NCBI RefSeq assembly: GCF_001484045.1
Contig: NZ_CP013128.1
Coordinates: forward strand, 166,283 to 230,282
Length of the DNA: 64,000 nucleotides
Direction of reading: 5' to 3'
Source of the DNA: Mycoplasma sp. (ex Biomphalaria glabrata)
Lineage (GTDB): Bacteria > Bacillota_I > Bacilli_A > Mycoplasmatales > GCF-1484045
The position numbers and the translations under genes were made by a program. Of the stretch, positions 8,983 to 18,740 are shown in pieces; position 1 is the stretch's first letter, and each line of letters starts with the position of its first letter. The notes under the pieces are model-generated. The model saw only the letters and a list, made by a program, of their open reading frames with translations. It searched no databases and was not told the origin of the DNA.

Positions 8983-10060
8983 TATTTATAACCCTTTTCA
9001 CTCTTTTTTGATTATAAAATAAAAAAATAGGATTTTTAAATAATGAATGCATTATTTCATGAGGATTTTGATTGTTATATAGGACTTCGTAAATCGCCTC
9101 TAAGATTGGAAATTTCTTTAAATGTTTTTTCCCTATCTTTTCTACAATAATTTTACATGCAGTGTAACCTTCAACCGTATTTTGAGTAGCTCATTCGTGG
9201 ATACTAGTTGAATCGTTTAGTTTACCAAGTTCATATCCTGAACTAAAATTCCGAGATTTTTTGTTAGTTGCTGTTACTAACATATCACCCAACCCAACTA
9301 ATCCATGTGTTAGTTTTGTCATTAACCCAAAATGTTTTAAAATTGATTTCATTTCGTTTAATGAAAATGTAATAAAAATGGCATTGGTATTATACTCATA
9401 ATTTAAGCCTCACAAAGTTCCGGAAAATATTGCATAAATGTTTTTTAAAGCGCTTAGCATTAAACAAGCATCAATATCTTTTTCAACAGTCACGTGAAAG
9501 TATTTATTATTTGTAAAGGTATTAGCGGTCATTACGGCAAGTTTTGGTGATTCAGACGCAGCACTAATACATGTTAGTTTCTCATCTAGAACTTCTTGTG
9601 CTAATGATGGACCAACTAGTGAGACTAAGTTTGCTGTTACATTTTTTGGAGAAACCTCTTTAATATAATGAGAAATCAACGTTCCTGTAGGACTAAAACC
9701 TTTAGAAATTATTATAAATGTTAGTTTTTTATCCAACTTATAATTCATTGATCCAATAGCTTCACTTAGTTTTTCTATAACTTCCTTAATAACTTTTGTA
9801 GGAACAGCGATAATGATAACATTAGAAAATTTTAAAACATCTACTAATGATGTTGTTGCTGATATATTTTTTGGCAATTTGATGTTTTTTGCAAATTTTT
9901 CATTAGTGTTTTGATTGTTAATTTCATTTTTTTGAACTTCATCTAATGTTCACAATAAACATTCGCTTCCATTTTCAGCCGCTACTTTTGCTAATGCTGT
10001 TGCTCAAATTCCGGCTCCCAAAAAACTTATTTTGGAAAATTTATTTACGCGTTGACCCAT
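8909..10060 (-). CDS. gpsA: NAD(P)H-dependent glycerol-3-phosphate dehydrogenase (3' end doubtful)
   Basis: GpsA reduces dihydroxyacetone phosphate to sn-glycerol-3-phosphate for phospholipids. It begins near ISFLGAGIWATALAKVAAENG (Rossmann GxGxxA). FIIISKGFSPTGT, SLVGPSLAQEVL and ALKNIYAIFSG (catalytic Lys region) follow, then LVGLGDMLVTATNKKSRN. All are typical. The frame as written is 383 residues, about 35-50 longer than the family, and overlaps hup by 74 bases. The extra tail begins at a run of seven A on the plus strand (9021-9027). One more base there would end the protein at about 349 residues, before hup. The true end is therefore probably near 9013. Confidence 0.9.
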
Positions 10061-10064
10061 TTAA

Positions 10065-11389
10065 TTACCTTTTATAATTTTTTAACTTCATGTATATCGG
10101 AATATACTTAATATCAAAACCTACTCTTATCTTATTTAAAACGAATCGTTCATATGATTCTGGCATTAGTGTCGTATCGTTAACGTAAAGCAAAAATATA
10201 GGTGGCATTAATTCTTTTTTAATTACCTTAATTTGATGAATTTTAACAGTTCTTCCCTTAACTTTTGGTGGAGCTTGTAAAAATCCCAAATTCAAAACTA
10301 AATGTGATAACTCTAATTCCGAAATTGGTATATTCAAGTTTTGTTTAATGTTATATAACCCTTCAAATATTTTATGAAGATTTTTTTATTGATGGCAGAA
10401 GTAAAAAAAACTTGCGCTCAATCGACATAATTTAATTTTACCTTCAATTCTTTTTTAATTTTTTCGATTTCAGCTTCATTCAACATATCAGATTTGTTAA
10501 CGATAATTAAAAAAGGTTTTTCAGATTCATTAAGTGTTGCTGCTATATCTAGATCCATTTTTGACAATGATTGAGAACCATCAATTACAAAAACTGCAAA
10601 ATTAGATCTTTCAATTGCTAACTTAGTCTTTAGTATACTGATTTCCTCAATTGAATCTAGTGCTCGGTTCATTCTTTTAATCCCGGCTGTATCAACAAGG
10701 GTAAAATGTTTTTTGTCATACACTAAGTCAATATATACACTATCTCTTGTTGTTCCAGCAATTTCCGATACTATTGAACGTTGCTCTTTTACTAATGCAT
10801 TAGCAATACTACTTTTTCCAACATTTGGTTTTCCAATCAAACAAAAACTAAATTCTGATGTTGGATTCGGTTTTGCTTCATGCTCTTCTAAATAACTTGT
10901 AATAGCGTTTAATAGATCTCCAACATTAATTCCGTGAGATGAACTTACAAAAAAAGGTTTGCCAAATCCTAGTTTTTCTCATAAGTATTCTTGTTCTGGA
11001 TTTTGATCATTTCCATCAAATTTATTAGCAACAATAAAAACTTTTTTATTTGGATATTTTTTTAATAATTTAGCAACGTATTCATCATCGTATACAATTT
11101 GATCTTCATATGATGTTAAAAAAATAATAATATCAGCTTCATCAATGGCAAATTGTGCTTGAATATTAATTTCTTTTTGAAAATTCAAATGTTCTTTTAA
11201 TTGAATACCACCAGTATCGATTAAAATAAAATCTTTATTTTTCCAATTAACTTCACCATAGATTCTATCTCTAGTGACTCCAGGTTCGTCATGGGTAATA
11301 CTATCTCTTGTTTGAGTTAGTCTATTAAATAATGTACTTTTCCCAACATTTGGTCTTCCTACAATCGCTACTATATTATTAATCATCAT
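10065..11389 (-). CDS. der: Ribosome-assembly GTPase Der (EngA), apparent frameshift near 10381
   Basis: A double-GTPase needed for 50S maturation. G domain 1 has GRPNVGKSTLFNRL, DEPGVTRDR, DTGGI and NKFD. G domain 2 has GKPNVGKSSIANALV, AGTTRDS, DTAGI and NKSD. The C-terminal KH-like domain is clear (APPKVKGRTVKI, FVLNKIR) but lies in another frame. The first frame runs through FFTSAINKK and then breaks at seven T on the plus strand (10381-10387). One extra base would join it to KNLHKIFEGLYNIKQ and the KH domain ending at 10065. As Der is essential in bacteria tested, this is probably an assembly error or a slippage site rather than a dead gene. It lies 4 nt upstream of gpsA. Confidence 0.92.
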
Positions 11390-11392
11390 TGA

Positions 11393-12189
11393 TTATCTAA
11401 TCATAGAAATAGCTACAGTTGCAACAACTAAAATTATTCCTAGTGTTGATCATAGATATATTCTGCCGGTATGGTCTAATTTTTTTGGTTTATTTTATCA
11501 CTCAAAATATTATTTATATCCGCTTTTATATTCATAAATTCTCTAGCAAGTTCATTTGATACATTTTTACTTGTCTGAATTTTACGTTCAGTGCTTCGAA
11601 CAAGTATACGAACTTTGTCTTCAGTTTCTTTTATTGCTTCTAAAGAAAATTGTTTTGTGCTATCCATTTTGTGAGATGTTAATTCTTGATATAACTTTTT
11701 AAGTTCATCTATAGATTTTTGAATTAATAACTCTTCTGAAATAACTTGTGTTTTATTTATATTATCAATTAAAACATCCATTTCGTGATTGCTATCATGT
11801 ATATTATCTGCAATTCTAATATCACTATCTTCTAGATTTTCTTTTTCTGCTGCAAAATCATAATTTGAATCATCTAGAATTGTTTCATATTTAGAGACAA
11901 CATTTACTTTATTTGCCTCATCACTTTTACAATCCGTTAAGAATTCTTTTAAATTTGGTAATGCATTATTCAGGTGACCCAATGATTTGTGACATTTCAA
12001 GGTGTTAAGTGGTACACTTGTTCCTAAGGCAGCTTTCCCGGTTGGACTAGTGCATTCGTATATTACACCATCATTTTTCGTTAATTCTTCCTCTAATTTA
12101 TCGTCTAAAGAAACAAAATTATTGTTTTCGCCGTCAAGCGATGCTGCTAACTTAGAAAATTTCTCGCTTCTTGAAACTTTTATCGCCAT
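11393..12189 (-). CDS. Coiled-coil protein with possible C-terminal membrane anchor, apparent frameshift at 11480
   Basis: I do not recognise this protein. It starts MAIKVSRSEKFSKLAASLDG, has an acidic central part, and is predicted helical and coiled in the second half (ELLIQKSIDELKKLYQELT, LEAIKETEDKVRILVRSTE, NELAREFMNIKADINN). As written it stops at 11476 after 237 residues. The stop follows a run of seven T on the plus strand (11480-11486). One extra base would continue it as KKLDHTGRIYLW, then STLGIILVVATVAISMI and R, ending at 11393. That is a single transmembrane segment typical of a tail anchor. der starts 4 nt after the extended end. The soluble and anchored forms could both exist if slippage occurs. 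Confidence 0.6.
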
Positions 12190-12253
12190 ATTATCTCCTT
12201 ATATTTCTATACTTTAATATTAAAAAATATTATTTTTTTTATGGAAAATAAAA

Positions 12254-13102
12254 TTATTTAATTGGGGATTCTAAAGAAAAACGAATTTTTTTACCATCCT
12301 GTAAAACATTAAAAACATGATTATACAGTCGATCATAATTAATTTCTTGACCTTTTAAATAAAAACCAAATTTTTGTGCAGCAATATTCAATCATTTTAA
12401 ATAATCATCAAGATCACTAGTCTCACATTTAAAAGTTGCGGCAAATTCTTTTGGGTATTTTTCCTTAAAGAAATTAAATATTTGCTCAACAACTTCTTCA
12501 AGCGGTAAAACTTGACGTTTAATAGAATTAATAATGGATAAATTTAGACTAATTTTATCGTTTTCAAATTTCGGTCATAATAAACCAGGTGTGTCACAAA
12601 TTTCAAAATTGTCATCAATTTTAATATTTTGAAAAGCTTGCGTTAAACCAGGTCTATTTTGAACTCTAGCTGATTTTTTATTAGATAAATTATTTATCAA
12701 ACTACTTTTCCCAACATTCGGTACCCCGACAACCATAATTTTGTGGTAAGAAAAACGATGTTCTAATTTAATTTTTTTAAGAATTAAAGAACGAACATCA
12801 GGTCATATTTTGCGATTCTTTAAGTTAGCAAATAAGTATTGATTAGGGTAATTTTTGTCAAAATATTCTCGTCATAATTTAGTTATTTTCGGATCTGCTA
12901 AGTCATCTTTAACAATAACGTAAATTACATGCTTATTTTTTAAAATTTTCTTTAAATCAGGATGAATACTTGATAAAGGGCATCTAGCATCTAAAACAAA
13001 TAAAAAAACATTAAAAGAGTTAACATTTCTTTTTGTTAGGTCAAAGTGTTTTTTCATGTGACCTGGATATCAATTAATTAAGGTTTTTTTAATATCTTCC
13101 AA
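12254..13102 (-). CDS. rbgA: Ribosome biogenesis GTPase RbgA (YlqF)
   Basis: A circularly permuted GTPase of 282 residues that acts in late 50S assembly. NWYPGHMKKHF at the N-terminus is diagnostic of the family. The G motifs come in permuted order: a G4-like motif (IVKDDLAD here in place of NKxD), then GVPNVGKSSLINNL (G1), RPGLTQ (G2) and DTPGLLWPK (G3). A C-terminal helical domain follows. The start is a TTG at 13102 with AAGGAC eight bases upstream, because an in-frame TAA lies just before it and no ATG precedes NWYPGHM. It is directly downstream (2 nt) of the FAD enzyme. G4 is degenerate compared with NKxD. Confidence 0.92.
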
Positions 13103-13104
13103 AA

Positions 13105-14994
13105 TTAGTCCTTAGTTGTTTTTTTTGTTTTTTTAGAGTTTAAAAAGGCTTTACCAAAACATTCTCTCAATACTTTAGAAAAATAAACGGCTCCACCTTT
13201 TACACGTATTTTATTACTAGCAACTTGTACTTTCATTGTACTTCTTCCTGTCAATAAATCTTTTAAAACGGCAGAAAACGCTCAAACAAAATATGTTGAT
13301 TGCAAAATGCTATCAAATGGCATTTCGCGCACAACAGCCGCATTTCTAGTCAATTTAATCTGATAATGATATCTTTCATCTAAAGTAAAACCTATTGTTT
13401 TATTTAAATGTTTTTCAACAAATTGATAATTTTTGGCAATGTAGTCAACTAATTGTTTTGGACTATAGTGATCAATCGCTGTATAGCTATCACGCTTACG
13501 TAAAGTTACATTAATAGCTGAACATGAAAATGCTGAAGTCAAGATGGCAGAGTTTCCTCTCCCACCAGGAAATCCATCTATATTTGAAGCAATTAAATTT
13601 TGCATTGGTGTTGCGAATGGACGTTTATTTCAACCAAATTCATGAGTATGATTTTTCCCGAAAGTTGTATCATTATCGTCGCCAATACGCGATTTAATGT
13701 CATTTTGAGATAAAACTTCAATAAATTCGATATTACCTTTTATCAATGGGAAGTAACGAATTAATTGTTTTTCAATTCAAAGACTAATTTCTTCTTTATT
13801 AAAGAATTGATTATTCATTTTACAAATTTTAATAAACAATGCTCCTGTTTTTTTATTAGCATCATGAGGATAAATCTCATTTTGATTAAAAATTAAAATC
13901 GGACTCTCTTGGTAACCACGTTCCTCTAAAAAATTCCAATTAGACTTTGAACCCAAAGAAAGCATAATGTTATAAACTGGACTAAAAATTTTAAATACTT
14001 TAGGATGGTTTTTTAAACCAACTAAGATATAATTTTCGACTAATGCTTTCTCATCATTATTAGCAAAATTACGGTAATTATTTACCCTAGTTGTTTTATT
14101 TGTCGATAATAAACTATTTGCAATATTTTTCATACTTGTTCCAGCAACAAAACGACTAGCGTTTATTTTCTTTGGTGAATTATTCATCAATACCAGAAGA
14201 CTTTTAACTTCATCACCTTTTGTGTTTAATTGCAATGCTTTGGAAGATTTTTTAACGTTGCTGCCTAAAGAAATCATTTGTTCTTCTAAAACACCAATAA
14301 ATTTTCTAGAATAACCTTCAACAAAATGAAAACCCCCAATTAAATAATGGGTCATATTGTATATGAATATTTTGGCATCTAGTTCGCTATATGGTAAGTA
14401 AAAGAAAATTCAAAATGATTCAAAGAAATAACAAATATTATTATCGCGAATAAAATATTTATCAATTACATCTTTTGCTGTTTTAAATTGCTGTGAGTAT
14501 TCTTGAAAATAATCATATGATTCGTGACATTTTTTTAATTCTTGAAAAAATTCTTCAATCTCTCTTGATGATAATGAATACAGTTGCTTTAATTGAGCAA
14601 CATTATTTTTTCAATTATTTTGAAAAATAATAGGCGTTTTAGAAGGTAATATTAATTCAAATTTTACTTTAGGTAAGATTGTTTTAATTTTTGTTCCAAC
14701 TTCTAAATTGTTAAGAAGTTGTTTTGTTTCGGATGACTCACTTAAATCAAGAGGTCAAAAACAATCAAAATTGTACTCATTTTTTTGATGAATCCTTGTA
14801 TAAGTTTGATAATAGCCACCAAGTGAATCATTTTTGTCAACAATCAACGTTTTTGTTCCCCTTGTAGCGATAATCAAAGCAGTAATTAAACCAGTTAATC
14901 CACCACCGATAACAATTGTGTTAAATTTAGTAGTTTCTCTAACTTTTTTAACTTTCTTTTGAACTTGTGATTCATTTTTTAATTCATAAATCAT
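13105..14994 (-). CDS. FAD-dependent oxidoreductase of the phytoene-desaturase (CrtI) type
   Basis: A 629-residue flavoprotein. The dinucleotide-binding motif is TIVIGGGLTGLITALIIA (residues about 26-43), followed by LIVDKNDSLGGYY, the CrtI-type Glu/Asp plus GG box. Near the C-terminus NIDGFPGGRGNS resembles the substrate and FAD contact region of desaturases. No carotenoid genes are seen, so the substrate is unknown; related enzymes reduce or isomerise polyprenyl, lipid or retinoid-like compounds. Many TGA-Trp codons break the gene under the standard code. It overlaps the mtaB stop by one base and ends 2 nt before rbgA, so all three are probably one operon. Confidence 0.72.
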
Positions 14995-16316
14995 TAATTA
15001 ATCCTTTCTCCAATTAAATATGGATAGTGTACTCTATTAATTTTCACATTAATAAATTCTCGTTGTTTATTATTTTCACTTCTCGGAATTAAAATCTTTA
15101 AGTATTGCGATGAATGACCGAATTGATAATGTTGACCTTCAATAATGATATCTTTATTTTCTAAAATAATCTCAACTGTTTTACCAACAAATTTAACGAA
15201 AAAACTATTTTTAAGTTCATCATTTAGTTTATGCAATTCTTTAACACGATTTAATTTAAATTTCTCAGCAATATCATGAAGTTTAGCTGCTGGAGTAAAA
15301 CGACGTTTAGAAAATGGAAAAATATGCATTTCAAAAAAACCTATTTCTTTTATTTTTTCGATCGATTGCACATGTTGTTGTTCTGTTTCAGTTGGAAAAC
15401 CAGTTATATAATCCGTTGTAATCGCCACGTCTGGTATGTAATTTCTTATTTTTTTAATTAATTTAATAAATTCTTCAATTGTATAGTGACGGTTCATCGG
15501 TTTTAAGACCTCGTTTGAACAAGATTGAACTGGAATGTGGAAATGCTTTGCAATAATCTTACTATTCTTTATAAATTCTAAAACTTCCTCTGTAATTTGA
15601 GTTGGTTCAATTGAAGATATTCGTAATCTCTTTAAACCAATAACTTGATTTTCAATATCTGTTAAAAGATTAGCAAAATTGTACGTTTTTAAATCTTCCC
15701 CGTAGCCCCCTGTATTTATCCCGGTTAAAACAATTTCGTAAAATCCCTTATTAACTAAATTTTGACATTCACGAATAATTGCTTGAGCATTTTTTGATCG
15801 CATGCCACCTCTTGAATAAGGGATGATGCAATATGAACAAAAATTGTTACAACCGTCTTGAATTTTTACAAAAGCTCTTGTGTGATCAGTATAATAATCA
15901 ACTAGCATTGGTTCAAAGTGTTTTTCGAATAAAATGTTTTTTACTTTGTTTAACTGCATTTCATTCTTAGCATATTTTTCCAAGTACTCTTGAAGAATTA
16001 GATAAAAATCACCTTTTAAATGGTTTCCTAAAATAATATCTACTCCATCAATTGCTGCTACTTCTTCATTAGCAACTTGAGTGTAGCAACCTACAGCGCA
16101 AATTATTGCTTGTGGATTTTTTTTAATTGCTTGACGAATATATTTACGACTTTTAACATCGCTTTCATTTGTAACTGTGCATGTATTGATAATGTATAAG
16201 TCAGCAACATCATTAAAATTAACCTCTTTTAGGTTATTTTTTAATAGATCATTACGGATTAATTCACTTTCGTAAGTATTAACCTTACAACCAAGTGTGT
16301 GAATAGCAAATTTCAT
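14994..16316 (-). CDS. mtaB: tRNA threonylcarbamoyladenosine methylthiotransferase MtaB
   Basis: A radical-SAM enzyme of 440 residues. It converts t6A37 to ms2t6A37 in tRNAs reading ANN codons. The UPF0004 domain begins KFAIHTLGCKVNTYESE and has NTCTVTNESDVKSR and CAVGCYTQ, giving three Cys for the auxiliary cluster. The radical-SAM motif is KIQDGCNNFCSYCIIPYSRG (CxxxCxxC). A TRAM domain closes the protein. The ending of the family name (MtaB rather than MiaB) is based on the TLGCKVNTYE start. It is uninterrupted even without TGA as Trp. It precedes the FAD enzyme with a one-base overlap. It needs Fe-S clusters, as made by the Suf genes at 61-64 kb. Confidence 0.95.
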   Translation of the reverse strand: MKFAIHTLGCKVNTYESELIRNDLLKNNLKEVNFNDVADLYIINTCTVTNESDVKSRKYIRQAIKKNPQAIICAVGCYTQVANEEVAAIDGVDIILGNHLKGDFYLILQEYLEKYAKNEMQLNKVKNILFEKHFEPMLVDYYTDHTRAFVKIQDGCNNFCSYCIIPYSRGGMRSKNAQAIIRECQNLVNKGFYEIVLTGINTGGYGEDLKTYNFANLLTDIENQVIGLKRLRISSIEPTQITEEVLEFIKNSKIIAKHFHIPVQSCSNEVLKPMNRHYTIEEFIKLIKKIRNYIPDVAITTDYITGFPTETEQQHVQSIEKIKEIGFFEMHIFPFSKRRFTPAAKLHDIAEKFKLNRVKELHKLNDELKNSFFVKFVGKTVEIILENKDIIIEGQHYQFGHSSQYLKILIPRSENNKQREFINVKINRVHYPYLIGERIN

Positions 16317-16349
16317 ATTATTGAAATTTTACCAAAATAATGTTTTAGT

Positions 16350-17738
16350 CTAAAACCAATTTGGTATTTTAATTTTATTCCCTACAAATCAAAATAATAC
16401 AAATAGTAAAATTGTTGAAGATAATAGGATATTAGCAACGACTGGTTGTAACGGTAGAACAATCAAAGATATTTCTAAAAAAATTAAAAATAATCAATTA
16501 ATAATTTTATATTTTGAGTGCACATACTCATTTTCTGCCAATCCAAATAGACTTAAAAATAATAGCGAAGTAATTAGGGAAATTATGATAAATGGTAAAT
16601 ATCTCGCATTATAATCAGCAACAATAAAATACCCAATTCATAACATCAGAGCAAGATCTAAAAACAAATATAAAATTAAACGAGTATCTCTAGCAATAAA
16701 TTCCTTTTTATAACCAGACGCATGGATAACATCTTTCGCTAATTTATTTTTGGAATTTATAATAGGCTTTAACAAGAAAATAGCAAACTTGTGTAAAACA
16801 ATTAAATAATTTTTACTCAAAATGAAATTAGAAATTCTTTGTTTAAATTTAATTCATTTTTCGGAAAATCCAAAAATATTGTATCAATTTAAAATTCCTA
16901 ATAATGCAACTCAAATAGAAAAAATCCACGTTATTACTTCATTAATATTAATTGGCAAAGTTCCAGCAAAATCCCTTCAAACTATTGTAAATTTTAGAAC
17001 TTCTAATGTGTTTGTAAATAAATAAATTATATATTGTTCCGGGATAGCAATAATGTATAGCACTTCACTTACCATTCCCAAAGTTGTATTAAAAGTATCG
17101 CTTCCGATTCTTAAAAACGAATTTTCTTCTGGTAAATAATTTCCATTTCCATCCATAAATGGTTTAAAACTATGATCAAGTCAGTTAATTTCATAATAAA
17201 AAGGAACTAATAATATTAAAATAAGTCCTAAAATTATTAATTTTCATTTGCGATTAATTTTTAAAATTTTTTCATGTGAAAATGATAAATTATAATTTCG
17301 TTTTCAATATCAAAAAGCAACAACAACTGTGGTTGTTGTTAAAATTGCGTATTGCGTATCTCCCATAAAACCAGTGGCATAACTCGTCGGAATGAAGGAT
17401 AAACATGCAAAGAAGTATCAAAAAAATGATGATATTTTTCCTTTCATCGCTAAAAACATTCCAAAAACGCTTGTAATAGAGGAAATTGCACTTATTGCGT
17501 AATACAAATTCAACGACATACTAAATGGCGTGGTTTGTGAAGTTACTTCTTGTAAATTAATAACTAATCCTCAAATAGCTACGCATAAGTATGTTCCTAA
17601 AAACAAAAGCATTGCTTTTGATAGCGATAAAATATCTTTAATAAGATAATTAATTCCTAAAAATCAAATATCACCTAAGAAAATATTTTTTAAAATATTA
17701 CAAGTTATTTTTGGATTAACATATCCAATACACAGCAT
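16350..17738 (-). CDS. PnuC-like nicotinamide riboside/mononucleotide transporter
   Basis: A 462-residue polytopic membrane protein, full length only with TGA as Trp. The first half resembles PnuC: ISAISSITSVFGMFLAMKGK, then FFWYFFACLSFIPTSYATGF, GDTQYAILTTTTVVVAFWYW, and later IPEQYIIYLFTNTLEVLKF, the PnuC C-terminal helix pair. An additional hydrophobic region of about 150 residues follows (RDTRLILYLFLDLALML, YLPFIIISLITSLLFL), which ordinary PnuC proteins of about 240 residues lack. PnuC family members import vitamin B3 ribosides for NAD synthesis, which would suit nadK here. The start ATG touches the stop of the upstream gene. Substrate is inferred from similarity only. Confidence 0.6.
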
Positions 17739-18149
17739 TTATTTTTTTCCTTTTTTTTTGGATGCTTCTAGAACACTTAGTGTAAAAAAAATCTCAAAAA
17801 CTACTAAAAAAATAACATAAACAGCACAAAAAATGCATAAGTATCGAACACTTAAATAATCAAATCCAGCATACATACAAAGTCCTGTCATCACTAACAT
17901 AATTATATGTCCCAGTCATCAATATTTTACTCCAATAGTCATTCATACTAATCATAAAATAACGATTGATAAATAAAATCATCAAAATGAAAAAATGTTT
18001 CCTCCATCATAATTTTTTTGCCCTTTTTCTAAAGCAATTAAGATAAAAACCGCAAGAATTATAAACGGAGAAATATATTTAAGCATTCTTAATGTATGTC
18101 ATATTTTGTTAAATGATGAAACTTTAAACATTTTTGTTAATAATTTCAT
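17739..18149 (-). CDS. Hypothetical four-helix membrane protein
   Basis: A 136-residue protein of unknown family. It starts MKLLTKMFKVSSFNKIWH and has about four hydrophobic segments (ISPFIILAVFILIALE, FYLSIVILWLVWMTIGV, WLGHIIMLVMTGLCMYA, YLCIFCAVYVIFLVVFEIFF). It ends in a lysine-rich tail encoded by a run of nine A. Its TAA is immediately followed by the ATG of the PnuC-like gene, so the two are almost certainly translated from one message. A partner or accessory role for the transporter is a guess from that linkage. Confidence 0.6.
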
Positions 18150-18189
18150 TCTCTTTAATTTTACATTTTATAAAAAAACAAATTAATTA

Positions 18190-18648
18190 TTATGCTTTTA
18201 CTTTACACATTCTAAATTTACAAACTAATTCAAAAAACGAAATTCTTCTAAAAACTAAAAAAACAATTTCAATTATTACAAAGACTACTCCAATAATATT
18301 GAAAATCAAGGCAGAAATAATAAATTGTAATACTCAATAGGATAATATTTCTGTACGATGGGCTAATCTTCGTTCATCTTGTTTTACCATTTTGATGCCA
18401 AATTGTGTCATTCAAAAAGTATTACGGATTAATGATAAGAATACTAAATCAAGAATGATCAAGAAAAATCCAGCAGTAATTAAACATATACAGGCAAAAG
18501 GTTTAATTAATATTACATGAGACGTGATGTATCAAAGTGGATTATAATGTAGCAGTTCCAAAAGCCCAATAAGGAAACAACACATTCCAATTTGTGTGAA
18601 TAAAAAACATGAAAATTTCTTAAAATTTGAAGCATTTGACATTTGCAT
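18190..18648 (-). CDS. Hypothetical membrane protein
   Basis: A 152-residue protein with no recognised family. It starts MQMSNASNFKKFSCFLFTQ; another ATG six codons upstream (18666) is possible and neither has a clear ribosome site. Hydrophobic stretches are MCCFLIGLLELLHY, FACICLITAGFFLIILDLVFL and WVLQFIISALIFNIIGVVFVIIEIVFLVF. A polar loop with VKQDERRLAHRTE separates the second and third. It lies upstream of the PnuC-like pair on the same strand and downstream of the nox-like gene's terminator, so it likely heads this small membrane-protein operon. Confidence 0.55.
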
Positions 18649-18710
18649 AACTTTATTAATATACATAAAAACAGAATTAAATGGCGGTAAAAGAACAAAA
18701 TTTTATTTAA

Positions 18711-18740
18711 AAATAAAAAAATAAGCAAAATTTGCTTATT
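18711..18740 (-). terminator. Rho-independent terminator of the NADH:rubredoxin-reductase-like gene
   Basis: AATAAGCAAA/TTTGCTTATT at 18720-18740 is a near-perfect inverted repeat followed on the minus strand by a T-rich tract. The stop codon lies within the stem. Confidence 0.85.
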
